64,000 nucleotides of DNA, taken from the NCBI GenBank assembly GCA_026168455.1, contig CM047426.1, forward strand, positions 26,595,058 through 26,659,057, read 5' to 3'. The position numbers and the translations under genes were made by a program. A model generated the notes under the pieces. That model made no database searches and was not told where the DNA came from. It worked only from the letters and a program-made list of their open reading frames with translations. Of the stretch, positions 12,214 to 25,235 are shown piece after piece; position 1 is the stretch's first letter; each line of letters opens with the position of its first letter. Source of the DNA: Theocolax elegans. Lineage: Eukaryota; Arthropoda; Insecta; Hymenoptera; Cerocephalidae.

Positions 12214-12640
12214 CCAATATTTTTTCTCCACATCCGTGGTTTTTATCTAATCGTAATAGTATACAGTTCCATTTACAAAATGTTTTCGATACCTTTTCCC
12301 ACAATCCACTTCCCTTACTTCCTTTTAAAAAACACGTTAAAAGCTAATCCGCGTATACCTATATCCGACTGATCAATCCAATTTTCCCTCCGTTTTCTCG
12401 GATTACTTTTTGTTAAACTCCTACCCTTCCTGCACCCCTGCATCATCTTTTTTTTTCTCGAACACTTCAAACCTCCCATTCAATGTCCCGATTACTTCAC
12501 CACTCTCTCCCACCCTTCGCTCGAAAAGTCTTCCTCTATTTATCAGACAAGATCCTTCTCTGACTCGCTCGCTCGCTCTTTAGTATCTCGTTCCTCGTTC
12601 TGCAGCTCTTTCGTTCGCTATCTATATACCTTTCCCTCAT
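12210..12640. other. Pyrimidine-rich unique sequence
   Basis: C- and T-rich, with short CTCGCTCGCTCGCT-like tracts near 12560-12580. It leads into the GC-rich island at 12640. No reading frame or element recognised. Confidence 0.4.
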
Positions 12641-13050
12641 GAGTTTTAACAGCACGCACACTCAAACCTCGCCGGAACTGTATATATATACGATAGGTTT
12701 TCCTGGCCGCGGTGTCCGCTGTGCCACATGTTTTCAGGACGCGCAGTACATTTGCGCGTGCATGCGCGAGGCTCGGTCGCGCGACGATGTGACGTCAGAG
12801 GCCGCGTCCAGGATTGAAGCAAGCGCGTTCTTGGCGAGTCCAAGTGCCGCATTGCCAATTATCAAATCGAAAAAAGGAGACGTACAACGCGCTGGTATAA
12901 ATACTCGAGCGAAAAACTCACCGAGTTCTTTTCCTCCTTCTCCATTATCGCTATTGATATTCGCCTATACAAATGAAGTTATCTCAACAATATTGTTTGA
13001 TCGTCTCACGTTTCTTGTACTGAGTTTTTAAATAGATCGATCGGCTCGTA
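12640..13050 (+). promoter_or_regulatory. GC-rich island with CRE, CCAAT and TATA box
   Basis: A CpG-rich block in AT-rich surroundings holds a consensus cAMP-response element TGACGTCA (12790-12797), CCAAT (12855-12859) and TATAAATA (12896-12903), in promoter order on the plus strand. About 70 bases after the TATA box an ATG in a good context (ACAAATGAAG, 12972) opens a 16-codon frame starting MKLSQQYCLIVS. A donor-like CTC|GTAAGT follows at 13048. I infer a candidate promoter with a first exon. The downstream gene is not identified and the frame closes before the donor, so coding is doubtful. Confidence 0.4.
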
Positions 13051-13783
13051 AGTGCAATGATAAATATTCTATTATTTTTTTTTATAAATTAACGCGCGCG
13101 CTATCTTGCACGAATAGAAGAGTTTCCTGATGATGCGTAAACAATAATTTACAAGAAGAATGTTATCTCGATAGTTTTGAATAATGAATAATAATATTGT
13201 CACCTTCTCTACTTACGTGCACATATTTTCTGAAAATGACATAATACTATATATTCATATAGTATCTGAAAATATGTGAATAATATTTTTTTTTATTTTT
13301 TTCTACCGCACGACGAAGTTTTCTTTATGCGAGAAAACAATAATTGATCTTGGACGAGCTTTGTGGTAAACTGCAAAAAGGAGAAATGTAAAGACATTTA
13401 TTAACTTTTTCCAATTATGAAATTCCCGTGTAAAAGTCGGTGAATAAACTGGCCTCATTTTTAACGGGGTTACAACAAAGTTGCCGCTTGCGCGAACTAT
13501 AGAACCTTCGCGTGCGGTATCCCTGAAAATAGAAAGTCAATTAATGTTTACCTTTATAGTCGATTCTTCATGGCGCCTGACAAAATACAATTGCCTCCAC
13601 GTGTCATCCACCTGTAACGTATGCGCGTCCAATGATCTATACTCTAAGATCTGCTTGAATAGTTCGACCTACATCGACGTTGAATATCCAACTGACGTAC
13701 GTCGCAAATATTTATTTTTCTTCTAGCCGCGACGATATTTTGGCAAATGTTATAATATATTTTATTATAGTACTGAATGTTCG
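13051..13783. other. AT-rich spacer with one small hairpin
   Basis: The only structure seen is an imperfect hairpin at 13220-13278 (ACATATTTTC against GAAAATATGT around an AT-rich centre). A somewhat GC-richer stretch at 13440-13720 has open frames but no convincing protein. Confidence 0.35.
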
Positions 13784-14030
13784 ATGAGTATGTAAACGAA
13801 GAGAAAAATTTTAGTAAAACTTAACTTTCATTAACATGGTAACAGACTGCCAAAACGCATAAAATTACTGAACTTATAGTATAATCATTAGTAAAAATTG
13901 GTAAAATAAAGTTCAGTAAAAATTTAAAAAAAGTTGAGTAATTCTTCGGATTTTTTTTACCGCAGTCTGTTACCGCGTTAGTAAAGTTTAGTCAAATTTA
14001 CTGAAACATTTCTTTCCGTATACGATATCA
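13784..14030. mobile_element. MITE, possible relative of the CACTGAGAAA family
   Basis: Inverted ends of about 60 bp (roughly 13784-13851 against 13962-14030). The inner parts match best: GGTAACAGACTGC versus GCAGTCTGTTACC. The outer sequence GAGAAAAATTTTAGTAAA resembles the ends of the elements at 25236, 31854 and 47644, though the terminal CACTG itself has eroded. The tandem duplication that follows begins inside it at 13857. Confidence 0.6.
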
Positions 14031-15299
14031 AATAAAAAGATTATAATTGCAAGGAAATGTATAAAAATGAGCAGATTTATTTCTATATTCTGCGTGAATA
14101 AAAGTAAATTTATGAAAGAGCATGTTAATTAGATATATTATAAATTCATTAACGTTCATCCAAGAAAATTCACTACACCGTTTAAATAATTTAGACGATA
14201 GAAGCAGCTATATACGAGAACTATAATGTAATTGCCTAAATGATATAAACTCGTAAAGTAGGAACGAGAAACTAAAGTTCAAAAACATTAGGGTACGGGG
14301 TTCAATAAATTTTACACAACCCGGAACATCGAGCACGTAAATTTCCGTCTATGACCGCAGAAATCGGTGACAAAACGTAATACGGTTGGGTGCACAATGC
14401 ACTCTCTAAAATTTTGAGCACATCGTCAAATCACGCCGACCGTGCCACAAAGTGTGGGAGCATAAATTTTGTTTGGAGCTTGTCATCTCTATGCCGCATG
14501 TGTTTCACATTAGCGCATAAATAATGCTCGCGTGGCAGACAATACGATGGCATACTTCAACTTTCAAGTTTATTTTCTATTTATATTTTACTTTTCGTAA
14601 ATATATTGGTATGCACGTATTAATATATAAACATTAATTAACGGCGGTGTTTGTCAATGTAATGACCATTTAACGAACAGATCACGTAATACTTTTATTC
14701 TCGGTGTTATCGTAGTGCCAACGTGGTGACAAATGTCAATCTGATTTTAATAATTACTGAGTTTTAAGTAATAATTACATACATTGAATTGACAAGCAAA
14801 CGTACATATTTTATCTAGAATAATTGGGGAATTTTTATAAATTCTCTCTGAAATAGTATAGCGTCATTTTGAAAAGCAAATATTTAAAATAGTATATAGA
14901 AATATTACCATACCAATTGAAACATCAGGATGTTTTCCTCAACAAATTTAATCCAGAACATATATGTGTATCTCAAATCATTATTTCTTGCATATATCGT
15001 AATATTTTATTATCCACGGAGTGTTTGTTATTATAATCGTAATTGTTTGTTTACATCCGAAAACAAATATTTATAATAAGTAAGATTAAAGTAGTACCAA
15101 TCGCTTCATTCGATTTATCGATAAATAAAATAGAACTGGAACAAACATTTTGATTATAGTCTGCGTAAGTAGATACATACGTTATTCTGCTTTTCAATTT
15201 ATACGAGAGTGTACAATATCGACTTTTTAATATTGGAGAAGATACTTTTTTATTACAACAAAAATTCATCTATGAACGGTACCTCGGCATTCAGTTTTT

Positions 15300-15830
15300 T
15301 TTTCTCCTATTCGTTACGAGAGAGCCAGAATCGGGAAACGAAAGAGAGAAAGGATGAGAAAGAGAGAGAGAGAGAACGAGCAAGAGGACAATAAACGAAC
15401 CCCCAATTAAAATTAATCGAGCGAAATGAGAGCGAGAATGACGAGTCGCTTGGGCTTTTTCCAGAGTGACGAGGGAAATTATTCAGACGACTTGAACTAG
15501 AGCTCATGCATATTTGTGCGAGCGACACAGGTTCGCGCGGCTCGACAGCCTGTGAACGCAGATAAAGGCAGTCAGGCACTCTCTCTCCCTCTCTCTCTCT
15601 CTCGGCCTCTCTCCGACTCGCGAACGCGATGATGTACCCTGATTCCATTATTGGGGGGATCCTCTAGCCCCCCTCTTCCTCCTCCTCTACGGTACACGAT
15701 AAGGCATATAACTACGTGAACAAACGCGTGCTATATACTTCGTCCGATAGTGCTGGCTGCGCAGCTTCCGGTCGAACTTTCAGACACTCGAGAATCCTGT
15801 AAAAAGAGAATAACTTTTTCTCACTGCTTT
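15300..15830. promoter_or_regulatory. GC-rich island with GA/CT tracts (copy 1)
   Basis: CpG-rich DNA with (GA)n at 15361-15375 and (CT)n at 15579-15604, an ATGCATATTTG stretch (about 15507), a GATAAAGG stretch and a C-rich tract near 15670. A 113-codon open frame on the minus strand is low-complexity (Ser/Leu/Arg/Glu) and is broken by an indel in copy 2, so I do not call it a gene. It is repeated at about 17288-17825. A regulatory role is inferred from composition only. Confidence 0.3.
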
Positions 15831-17287
15831 TTCCGTTTTCTGGGATTGGAAGCGCATAAAATTACTGAACTTATAGTATAATCATTAGTAAAAATTGGTA
15901 AAATAAAGTTCAGTAAAAATTTAAAAAAAGTTGAGTAATTCTTCGGATTTTTTTTACCGCAGTCTGTTACCGCGTTAGTAAAGTTTAGTCAAATTTACTG
16001 AAACATTTCTTTCCGTATACGATATCAAATAAAAAGATTATAATTGCAAGGAAATGTATAAAAATGAGCAGATTTATTTCTATATTCTGCGTGAATAAAA
16101 GTAAATTTATGAAAGAGCATGTTAATTAGATATATTATAAATTCATTAACGTTCATCCAAGAAAATTCACTACACCGTTTAAATAATTTAGACGATAGAA
16201 GCAGCTATATACGAGAACTATAATGTAATTGCCTAAATGATATAAACTCGTAAAGTAGGAACGAGAAACTAAAGTTCAAAAACATTAGGGTACGGGGTTC
16301 AATAAATTTTACACAACCCGGAACATCGAGCACGTAAAATTTCCGTCTATGACCGCAGAAATCGGTGACAAAACGTAATACGGTTGGGTGCACAATGCAC
16401 TCTCTTAAAATTTTGAGCACATCGTCAAATCACGCCGACCGTGCCACAAAGTGTGGGAGCATAAATTTTGTTTGGAGCTTGTCATCTCTATGCCGCATGT
16501 GTTTCACATTAGCGCATAAATAATGCTCGCGTGGCAGACAATACGATGGCATACTTCAACTTTCAAGTTTATTTTCTATTTATATTTTACTTTTCGTAAA
16601 TATATTGGTATGCACGTATTAATATATAAACATTAATTAAACGGCGGTGTTTGTCAATGTAATGACCATTTAACGAACAGATCACGTAATACTTTTATTC
16701 TCGGTGTTATCGTAGTGCCAACGTGGTGACAAATGTCAATCTGATTTAATAATTACTGAGTTTTAAGTAATAATTACATACATTGAATTGACAAGCAAAC
16801 GTACATATTTTATCTAGAATAATTGGGGAATTTTTATAAATTCTCTCTGAAATAGTATAGCGTCATTTTGAAAAGCAAATATTTAAAATAGTATATAGAA
16901 ATATTACCATACCAATTGAAACATCAGGATGTTTTCCTCAACAATTTAATCCAGAACATATATGTGTATCTCAAATCATATTTCTTGCATATATCGTAAT
17001 ATTTTATTATCCACGGAGTGTTTGTTATTATAATCGTAATTGTTTGTTTACATCCGAAACACATATTTATAATAAGTAAGATTAAAGTAGTACCAATCGC
17101 TTCATTCGATTTATCGATAAATAAAATAGAACTGGAACAAACATTTGATTATAGTCTGCGTAAGTAGATACATACGTTATTCTGCTTTTCAATTTATACG
17201 AGAGTGTACAATATCGACTTTTTAATATTGGAGAAGATACTTTTTTATTACAACAAAAATTCATCTATGACGGTACCTCGGCATTCA

Positions 17288-17825
17288 GTTTTTTTTTCTC
17301 CTATTCGTTACGAGAGAGCCAGAATCGGGAACGAAAGAGAGAAAGGATGAGAAAGAGAGAGAGAGAGAACGAGCAAGAGGACAATAAACGAACCCCCAAT
17401 TAAAATTAATCGGCGAAATGAGAGCGAGAATGACGAGTCGCTTGGGCTTTTTCCAGAGTGACGAGGGAAATTATTCAGACGACTTGAACTAGAGCTCATG
17501 CATATTTGTGCGAGCGACACAGGTTCGCGCGGCTCGACAGCCTGTGAACGCAGATAAAGGCAGTCAGGCACTCTCTCTCCCTCTCTCTCTCTCTCGGCCT
17601 CTCTCCGACTCGCGAACGCGATGATGTACCCTGATTCCATTATTGGGGGGATCCTCTAGCCCCCCTCTTCCTCCTCCTCTACGGTACACGATAAGGCATA
17701 TAACTACGTGAACAAACGCGTGCTATATACTTCGTCCGATAGTGCTGGCTGCGCAGCTTCCGGTCGAACTTTCAGACACTCGAGAATCCTGTAAAAAGAG
17801 AATAACTTTTTCTCACTGCTTTTTC
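17288..17825. promoter_or_regulatory. GC-rich island with GA/CT tracts (copy 2)
   Basis: Duplicate of the island at 15300-15830, nearly identical apart from a few single-base deletions. Confidence 0.3.
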
Positions 17826-17847
17826 CGTTTTCTGGGATTGGAAGCGC

Positions 17848-18604
17848 TTACTCAGCATCGCGACTTAAGCTCTCCCTCTTCCTCTCCTTTTATCCACTTT
17901 TACTCTCCTCGAGCCTGTTACTCTTTTGCATTTCCTAAGTTTTTCAGCGAAATGCTAAAATCCTATGTTTAATCGTTGATAGCGAATGGCAACGTCAGTC
18001 CGGAAACGATTATTTATTGTTTCAAGTATTGAACAGTCTTTACTTGATTAACGTAAGTTAATATAGTCATTATATAGATACGTTAATTATATTGAATCAT
18101 TATTTAAATTGTATAAATTATACAATACTTAATTCGTATAAGGAGTTGTGTCTTTTGTTCCGGAAATTTTAAATTTGATTATTTTATAATTTTATATTAT
18201 TTATAACACTACATAAAGATATTGTATTATATAAATATTAGTTATTGAAAAAAGACTATTTTTTAAACATTTATTGCTCTATTACTCTTACTATGTTAAG
18301 TATTTCTGATCACTTAGAGTATGATTTTCAACTACAACTTATTTATTTATTCTATACAGCTAATGTGTAATTATGACGTTTGCCCTGCTAGAAATCAGTT
18401 TATTTAAAATGAACCAACTTACTAAGAAATTACTAAGCAAAGTAGTCTGTTAATAGTTGGAACTGAAATATTTTTTAACTTTTTGATATTCGATTTTATA
18501 GAATGAGGATATTCTAGTAGATAATTTCAACTTTTGAACTAGGTAGTAAAAATTTTTGGTAAATAATCCGAGTTAAAATGCTTTATAACTCATTTTCTTA
18601 GCAT
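17848..18604. other. AT-rich spacer
   Basis: A short pyrimidine-rich start (to about 17945) is followed by AT-rich sequence. I see no gene, element end or repeat family in it. Confidence 0.4.
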
Positions 18605-18960
18605 TTAACCCTTTCAGTCACGCAATTTAGGTAAATTGGTTCCAAATTCTTAATATAGGTTTCCGACGTATTTTTTAACGCTAAAACTTTCTAATCCTAA
18701 AAAGCACATGCTACTTATCAAATTTCACCGCTAACGTATTAAATTCTCAAAAACAAATGTTTTTTGACTATTGTATATTTATAATAATTATAAAAAATAA
18801 TATATTCACAAAATATCTCCATCACTCAATAGTCTAGGTACAGTAGTATTTAAAAAAAAGCAAAAAATTTCAAAATCCTGCATCAATTTTGAAAAATTTC
18901 AAAAAATGAAGGAAAAAAATTAAGACGCCCATATATGGCATTTGTAACTGAAAGGGTTAA
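18605..18960. mobile_element. piggyBac-like MITE with TTAA target duplication
   Basis: TTAA at 18605-18608 and 18957-18960 flanks terminal repeats CCCTTTCAGTCAC and, in complement, CCCTTTCAGTTAC (12 of 13 identical). TTAA duplication with ends starting CCC is the hallmark of piggyBac elements. The ~348-bp interior is AT-rich and has no transposase, so it would depend on an element elsewhere. Confidence 0.75.
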
Positions 18961-19135
18961 TGGGATGACCATAATTTCGACAAAGTCAAATAATGTTTTC
19001 AGCTTTCCCCGAACAGTTAACTTAAAAATGTCTATGGTGTCATGTATCCAATATTTACGAAGATGAATCGAGTTTATGAGAGTTTTATCACATTTTTCGG
19101 TCACTCTATCAAAACAATTTATTAGAATCTTTGTG

Positions 19136-19225
19136 AATTTATTTTAATTCAGTTTCCAATATTTATGACATCTAAAGTCGGGATTTCCCATAACGTCGGA
19201 TCTGTCACTCGATTGTTAACGGGGT
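19136..19225. repeat. Interspersed repeat D, copy 1
   Basis: The pattern TTTTAATTCAGTTTCCAATA, then TTATGACATC, then a GTCGGATCTGTCACTCGATT-like block recurs with divergence at 21527-21590, 22425-22485 (duplicate) and 45786-45875. The element type is unknown. Confidence 0.5.
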
Positions 19226-19305
19226 GCCATAGTCAATATTTATCCTCCCTACCTTACCGGCAATCGTGATTATTGGTAATAAATTTGTAAATAAAACAGT
19301 ATATT

Positions 19306-19546
19306 AAAAAATAAGAGAAGAGGCGCCTTTGTTTATTAATAATCTAACTGTGTGCTGAATTTCAGATGAAAATTATATTGCGTTTTTGAGAAAAGTCTTA
19401 CCAAAAATCTGAACCTAACCTCAACGAGGTGAAAATATTTGATATTTTTGGTAAGACTTTTCTTGAAAACGCAATTATATTTTAATCTAAAATTCAGCAC
19501 ACAGTTAGATTGTCAATAAACGAAGGCGCCTCTTCTCTTATTTTTT
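19306..19546. mobile_element. Palindromic MITE, AGAGGCGCC arms
   Basis: Arms 19306-19408 and 19443-19546 are reverse complements of about 103 bp with few mismatches, around a ~34-base loop. The arms contain AAGAGAAGAGGCGCCTTTG and CTAACTGTGTGCTGAA. No coding capacity. It would form a strong hairpin in single-stranded DNA or RNA. Confidence 0.75.
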
Positions 19547-19678
19547 CACATACGGTTCTACTTTTTTATTAATTAATCATCAAAAATTGAGTATGAAACC
19601 ACCTTAATGTAAATTACAATTGATTATTGGCAATCTTTCTAAAAATAAGTATAAATTTTAATATTGAAATCAACATTG

Positions 19679-21441
19679 CCATCCCGTTTTAATAGCATAA
19701 ACTTTTTGTTTTGTTCTTGAATTACTCGATGAATGTCATTTCTGGAAAGTTTAAAATAGGTTGTACTTTGCCAAATAATATAGAACATTTGCATTAATTC
19801 TAATAAATGGATAAATATATAGTGAAAAAAGCTTATCATCCTAAAGAAGACTGGAATAATTTTTTTTCTTATTTCTATTAAAGTATGAATTTCCAATATA
19901 ACTAATTGTACCAATCATTAATATTTTTATACTTACCATGAATTTTTATACGCTTCTGCTGTCGAATTTCGATAAATACCATTTAAAGTTCAATTTATTC
20001 TATATAAGAAATATTCACATTCTAATGTCAATCAAGATAAAAGCAGAATGAACTCGCGGTTTTAATTTATTGTAAAGCGAAAGAATGCAGACAGTAAGCA
20101 ATAAAGGCCGTAGTAGGCGCGATAACAGTAAGCCAGCACACCGGAAAAGATAAGAATAGTCTCTCTGAGCTAATTCGTTGGTTTGATAACTTTTCGTCTA
20201 CGTGAAAAAGGGCACCCACTCGACAGCCACCCTACCGCCCTTTTCACCTCTTCATCGTTCATTCAAGTGATTGGATTGCCATTTTACCAATTAACTTATT
20301 CTGGATTTTTCTGCTCTTTTCTTATCATTTCTACGTATCTCATAATATCATTGTTTATTATGATAATGCGATAAACATTCTTTTGGTATATTTATCTGCA
20401 AAAGTAGTGATAATTACTTTTAAATTCCAACATCGTCTTTCTATTTGGACAATCTTATAGCATTTGCATGATCACTTTTATGAGCATAGAAGTACAGGTG
20501 TAATACGATACCAAGAAAAAAAAATATTTAATGATTTTATTTACAATTTGATATCCATCCCGTTTTGATAGCATAAACTTTTTGTTTTGTTCTTGAATTA
20601 CTCGATGAATGTCATTTCTGGAAAGTTTAAAATAGGTTGCACTTTTGCCAAATAATATAGAACATTTGCATTAAATTCTAATAAATGGATAAATATATAG
20701 TGAAAAAAGCTTATCATCCTAAAGAAGACTGGAATAATTTTTTTTCTTATTTCTATTAAAGTATGAATTTCCAATATAACTAATTGTACCAATCATTAAT
20801 ATTTTATACTTACCATGAATTTTTATACGCTTCTGCTGTCGAATTTCGATAAATACCATTTAAAGTTCAATTTATTCTATATAAGAAATATTCACATTCT
20901 AATGTCAATCAAGATAAAAGCAGAATGAACTCGCGGTTTATAATTTATTGTAAAGCCGAAAGAATGCAGACAGTAAGCAATAAAAGGCCGTAGTGGGCGC
21001 GATCAACAGTAAGCCAGCACACCGGAAAAGATAAGAATAGTCTCTCCGAGCTAATTCGTTGGTTTGATAACTTTTCGTCTACGTGAAAAAGGGCACCCAC
21101 TCGACAAGCCACCCTACCGCCCTTTTCACCTCTTCATCATTCATTCAAGTGATTGGATTGCCATTTTACCAATTAACTTATTCTGGATTTTTCTGCTCTT
21201 TTCTTATCAATTTCTACGTATCTCATAATATCATTGTTTAATTATGATAATGCGATAAACATTTATTTTGGTATATTTATTCTGCAAAAAGTAGTGATAA
21301 TTACTTTTAATTCCAACAATCGTCTTTCTATTTGTACAATCTTTAATAGCATTTGCATGATCACTTTTATGAGCATAGAAAGTACAGGTGTAATACGATA
21401 CACAAAAAAAATATTTAATGATTTTATTTACAATTTGATAT
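19679..21441. repeat. ~0.88-kb tandem duplication C
   Basis: Copy 1 is 19679-20554 and copy 2 is 20555-21441, starting CCATCCCGTTTT in both. They differ mainly by single-base indels in homopolymers. Each includes a moderately GC-rich part (about 20085-20260 and 20960-21140) with a hairpin made by GTGAAAAAGGGC and GCCCTTTTCAC. No gene recognised. Confidence 0.88.
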
Positions 21442-23006
21442 AAAAATTTTCTAATTTTACTTAACATTGTTAATAGCTTAAATAATTCTTCACTGAAATC
21501 TCTTTTTTAACAGAACGAGCATAACCTCGAAAATTTTTAATTCATTTTCCAATATTTGCGACGCTTGAAACATTGAATTTCTTTACCTTCAAAAATATTG
21601 TTCTAAATGTTAAGTGTATAATATAAAAAGGGTTTGTTATTTTAAAACGAACATTTCGTTCATTAATAATTTTTCTGTAAAAACGATAGATTTAGTTTTA
21701 TTGCGAAAAAACGAGTTTTTTTGTACTTTTTCATTATTTTGACCGTTTTTCTCTATTTATCTTTGAAAATATTATTCTGAACGTATAGTGTACAATAGGA
21801 AAAAGTTTTGTTATTTTGAGAGGAACATTTCGTCCGTATAAAGTTTTTATGTAGGATTAATACATTTCAAATGCTACATAATCGTTTCTAAGGAATTAAA
21901 AATAATGTCATAACTGAAACTGTTTCAGTGCTACATATGTGAAAATAGAACCATTGTCTAATTACATTATGACGAAGTTACCCTGTAAATCTCAGGTAAA
22001 TCGATGAAAAATTGACTGAATTATCTTAGATACATGATTACATACATACATATACATACATACGTTTTAAGAAGAGGTTTGAATGAGTTCTAAGTTGCAT
22101 AAATTTTATTTTTATCTCAAAATATCATTGTTTAATTATGATAATGCGATAAACATTTATTTTGGTATATTTATTCTGCAAAAAGTAGTGATAATTACTT
22201 TTAATTCCAACAATCGTCTTTCTATTTGTACAATCTTTAATAGCATTTGCATGATCACTTTTATGAGCATAGAAAGTACAGGTGTAATACGATACACAAA
22301 AAAATATTTAATGATTTTATTTACAATTTTGATATAAAATGTTCTAATTTTACTTAACATTGTTAATAGCTAAATAATTCTCACTGAAATCTCTTTTTTA
22401 ACAGAACGAGCATAACCTCGAAATGTTTTAATTCATTTCCAATATTTGCGACGTTTGACACATTGAATTTCTTCTACCTTCAAAAATATGTTTCTAAATG
22501 TTAAGTGTATAATATAAAAGGGTTTGTTATTTTAAAACGAACATTTCGTTCATTAATAATTTTCTGTAAAAACGATAGATTTAGTTGTATGCGAAAAAAC
22601 GAGTTTTTTTGTACTTTTTCATATTTTGACCGTTTTTCTCTATTATCTTTGAAAATATTATTCTGAACGTAAGGTGCTACAATAGGAAAAAGTTTTGTTA
22701 TTTTGAGAGGAACATTTCGTCCGTATAAAGTTTTATGTAGGATTAATACATTTCAAATGCTACAAATCGTTCTAAGGAATTAAAATATGTCATAACTGAA
22801 ACTGGTTCAGTGCTACATATTGTGAACATAGAACCATTGTCTAATTACATTATGACGAAGTACCCTGTAAATCTCAGGTCAATCGATGAAAAATTGACTG
22901 AATTATCTTAGATACATGCTACATACATACATATACATACATACGTTTTAAGAAGAGGTTTGAATGAGTTCTAAGTGCATAAATTTTATTTTTATCTCAA
23001 AATATA
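21227..23006. repeat. ~0.89-kb tandem duplication D
   Basis: Copy 1 is 21227-22120 and copy 2 is 22121-23006. The first part of this unit overlaps the last part of duplication C, so the AATATCATTGTTTA segment occurs three times (about 20343, 21227, 22121). The motif TATCTCA is shared at the breakpoints. Copy 2 carries more one-base deletions. No gene recognised. Confidence 0.88.
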
Positions 23007-24016
23007 TACTTTTTTTATGTATCACACATTTTGCGGTGATGAAAATATAAGGCTCTCCGGTGTAGCGATCATGCCTAAAAAGGAAGGAAGGATTTTCTAA
23101 TAGCAGAATTGAATTTGCTGAAAAGATTTTTAATCCCCTTTTTAGCTTCTGCTTTTGATTTTGACTTATTCGATGAAAGTCCGATTTTGATTCGTCAGTT
23201 GACTATTTAAGTTAACATCTCAGTTAATAAATGATATTTCATACTTTTTACAAATATATAAGTATACCATTCGCAGCGCGCCGTTTCTGAATAATAATCT
23301 GGCTAATAATTAATTATATTATTAAAATATGCAATATACGTATGTATTACATGATCTTTGATGCATGTCCCGACTGTTTAATAATCATGTATCTATTATT
23401 AAACAACTAAAAATACATAAATATTTATTATATTGTAGTGAAATTGTGTATTTTAGGATTGATTTTACAAATATTATACATGATGTATACACTAGGGGAC
23501 TAGACACTGTTTGACCTGTTCAATTCATTAAATTTAAAAAAAATCAAATAAAACTTTAATTCCTGATAATACAGAATAGGTTAACGTACATAAATTCAGA
23601 TATGTTTTTGTGAACATTTCGAAACTTTGGTTAGAAAAATTGACAAAGTAGAACCATCAGAATCCTTAGTTAAGCTAAGGATTCAAATACATTAGGCTGA
23701 AATGTTGAGGAAAGCTTCACAAAATTAATTGTAAGAAAGTAAGAGGAACAGAATTATATAAACATGAATTTAATGTTATAACCATAAGAAAAATTTGTAT
23801 TTATTTTCTTGCAAAATTTTTGCTAAACTATTGTTTTAAACAAAATTAAAAAGTTTATTATCATTTTGTTCTACTTATCTCCGAGTAATTAATTTAGAGA
23901 AGCATTCTTTAAAATTTTAATCCAATCCCATGAAAGCTCAAAATGTATCTTGCGGCAAAAGAATAGGAACACTGATTTTGGATCCTTCATTGAACCAACA
24001 TATTCTTCATTACTAA
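23007..24016. other. AT-rich spacer
   Basis: No gene or repeat family recognised. There is one short perfect hairpin at 23661-23683 (AATCCTTAG / CTAAGGATT, 5-base loop). Confidence 0.4.
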
Positions 24017-24586
24017 CAAGGAGAGGTCACACACTCTGGGCAACGTATCCTTACCAAACTCTAGGATATATGGTTCCTGTTATAAAAATATCAAGTATGC
24101 CGGAGTTTTAGAGTCCAATGTCCTTTCTTACGATAGATATAAGCAAATGATGAAAAATTTCGGCGAAAAAACTCTTGAGTTTGATCGATTATAACTCGGA
24201 AACAATTAAAGATGTACGTATAAACTATAGAAAATTTAGAGTTACAATTTGATGATTTTTTCAGGCCAAAATTTCGTTTAATTCTTATTTCTCCCATAAC
24301 TTTTGACCAGATTAAAATATTTGAGCTTCCTTTTTTTTCAAAACGTATCTAATTAATCTCAGCTTTCTTTTTAAATTTAGTTTAAATTTACATTTTGAAT
24401 TATTTCCGAGTTATAAGCGATCAAACTCAAGAGTTTTTTCGCCGAAATTTTTCATCATTTGCTTATATTTATCGTAAAAATGGGTATTGGATACAAAAAC
24501 TCCAGCTTTCTGCATGATTTTACAGTAGATACTATATCCTAGAGATTGGTAAGGATCCGTTTTCCAGAGGGTGTGGCCTCTCCTTG
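24017..24586. mobile_element. Complete MITE with CAAGGAGAGG ends
   Basis: A 570-bp element with long inverted arms (about 24017-24225 and 24395-24586). The ends read CAAGGAGAGG and CCTCTCCTTG, followed by a YCCTTACCAAWCTCTAGGAT block. Inner arms share AAAAATTTCGGCGAAAAAAC. It is the only whole copy of this family here; partial ones lie at 1-56 and 42562-42796. Non-coding. Confidence 0.78.
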
Positions 24587-25125
24587 CAAGAATTAAACTT
24601 TTAATTGAAATATTTCATTTTACAAGTGAAAGACGGTCTAGCTCCCTTAACTTGATTGAGTACGAGAGGTATTAATTTAATAAACATGAATAATTAAATT
24701 GAAACAAATTTTTTAGGCTATACTGCGCATACGGATACGCTAGATCGTCGATTCTGATTTTCGCTGTCTTTTTGATAATTAGTTAACATTTATAGAACAT
24801 TTTTTTATTTGTACTAATACATTTTTTACTTGGTTGTAATTAATTTATTTTTAATTATTATCTCATACACACTGAAAGTTAAAATATACAAACATAATCT
24901 CTATTTAAAGAATTTTCAAGGGGTCGATTGTGTGAAAATAATATTTAATATAATAGTAATATAAAGTTTCTTTTCGCAACATAAATGAACTGCTTGATAA
25001 AAACTTTTTAACTAAATACAGGCTAAAAAATGTACAATACATTTTACACTCTCAGAAGACCCGTGACAAACGCGATGTTTTCTACTGCGCATGCATTGCA
25101 ATTGATGGGTCCTTAATTAATTTGC
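24587..25125. other. AT-rich spacer
   Basis: Nothing recognised beyond a single short GC-richer patch with CTGCGCATGCATTGCAATT near 25085. Confidence 0.35.
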
Positions 25126-25129
25126 GATA

Positions 25130-25225
25130 AAAGAAGATAAAAATATATAGGCTGTTTTTAGTTAGAAATTTTTGAACATGCCATTTGTAGTCAAATTATG
25201 TAAAAACTCGCAAGTAACTTCGAAC
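25130..25225. repeat. Interspersed repeat C, copy 1
   Basis: Shares ATAAAAATATATAGGCTG, TTAGTTAGAAATTTTTGAACA and a terminal ACTCGCAAGTAACTTCGAA block with the copies at 32520-32700 and 36945-37130. Unknown type; perhaps the tail of a longer element. Confidence 0.5.
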
Positions 25226-25235
25226 ACAGCTACCA

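Larger units (their letters stand above)
13856..17847. repeat. ~2-kb tandem duplication
   Basis: Unit 1 is 13856-15855 and unit 2 is 15853-17847, with periods of 1997 and 1992 bp. The trinucleotide CGC occurs at the start, at the junction and at the end, so the breakpoint has 3-bp microhomology. The units differ mostly by single-base indels. Each carries the same GC-rich island with GA and CT tracts. Unit 2 contains only the right half of the MITE at 13784. Confidence 0.9.

Noticed and set aside
15307..15648. 113-codon minus-strand frame in the GC-rich island
   Set aside because: It is low-complexity, driven by CT/GA repeats, and a frameshift breaks it in the near-identical duplicate at 17308-17640.
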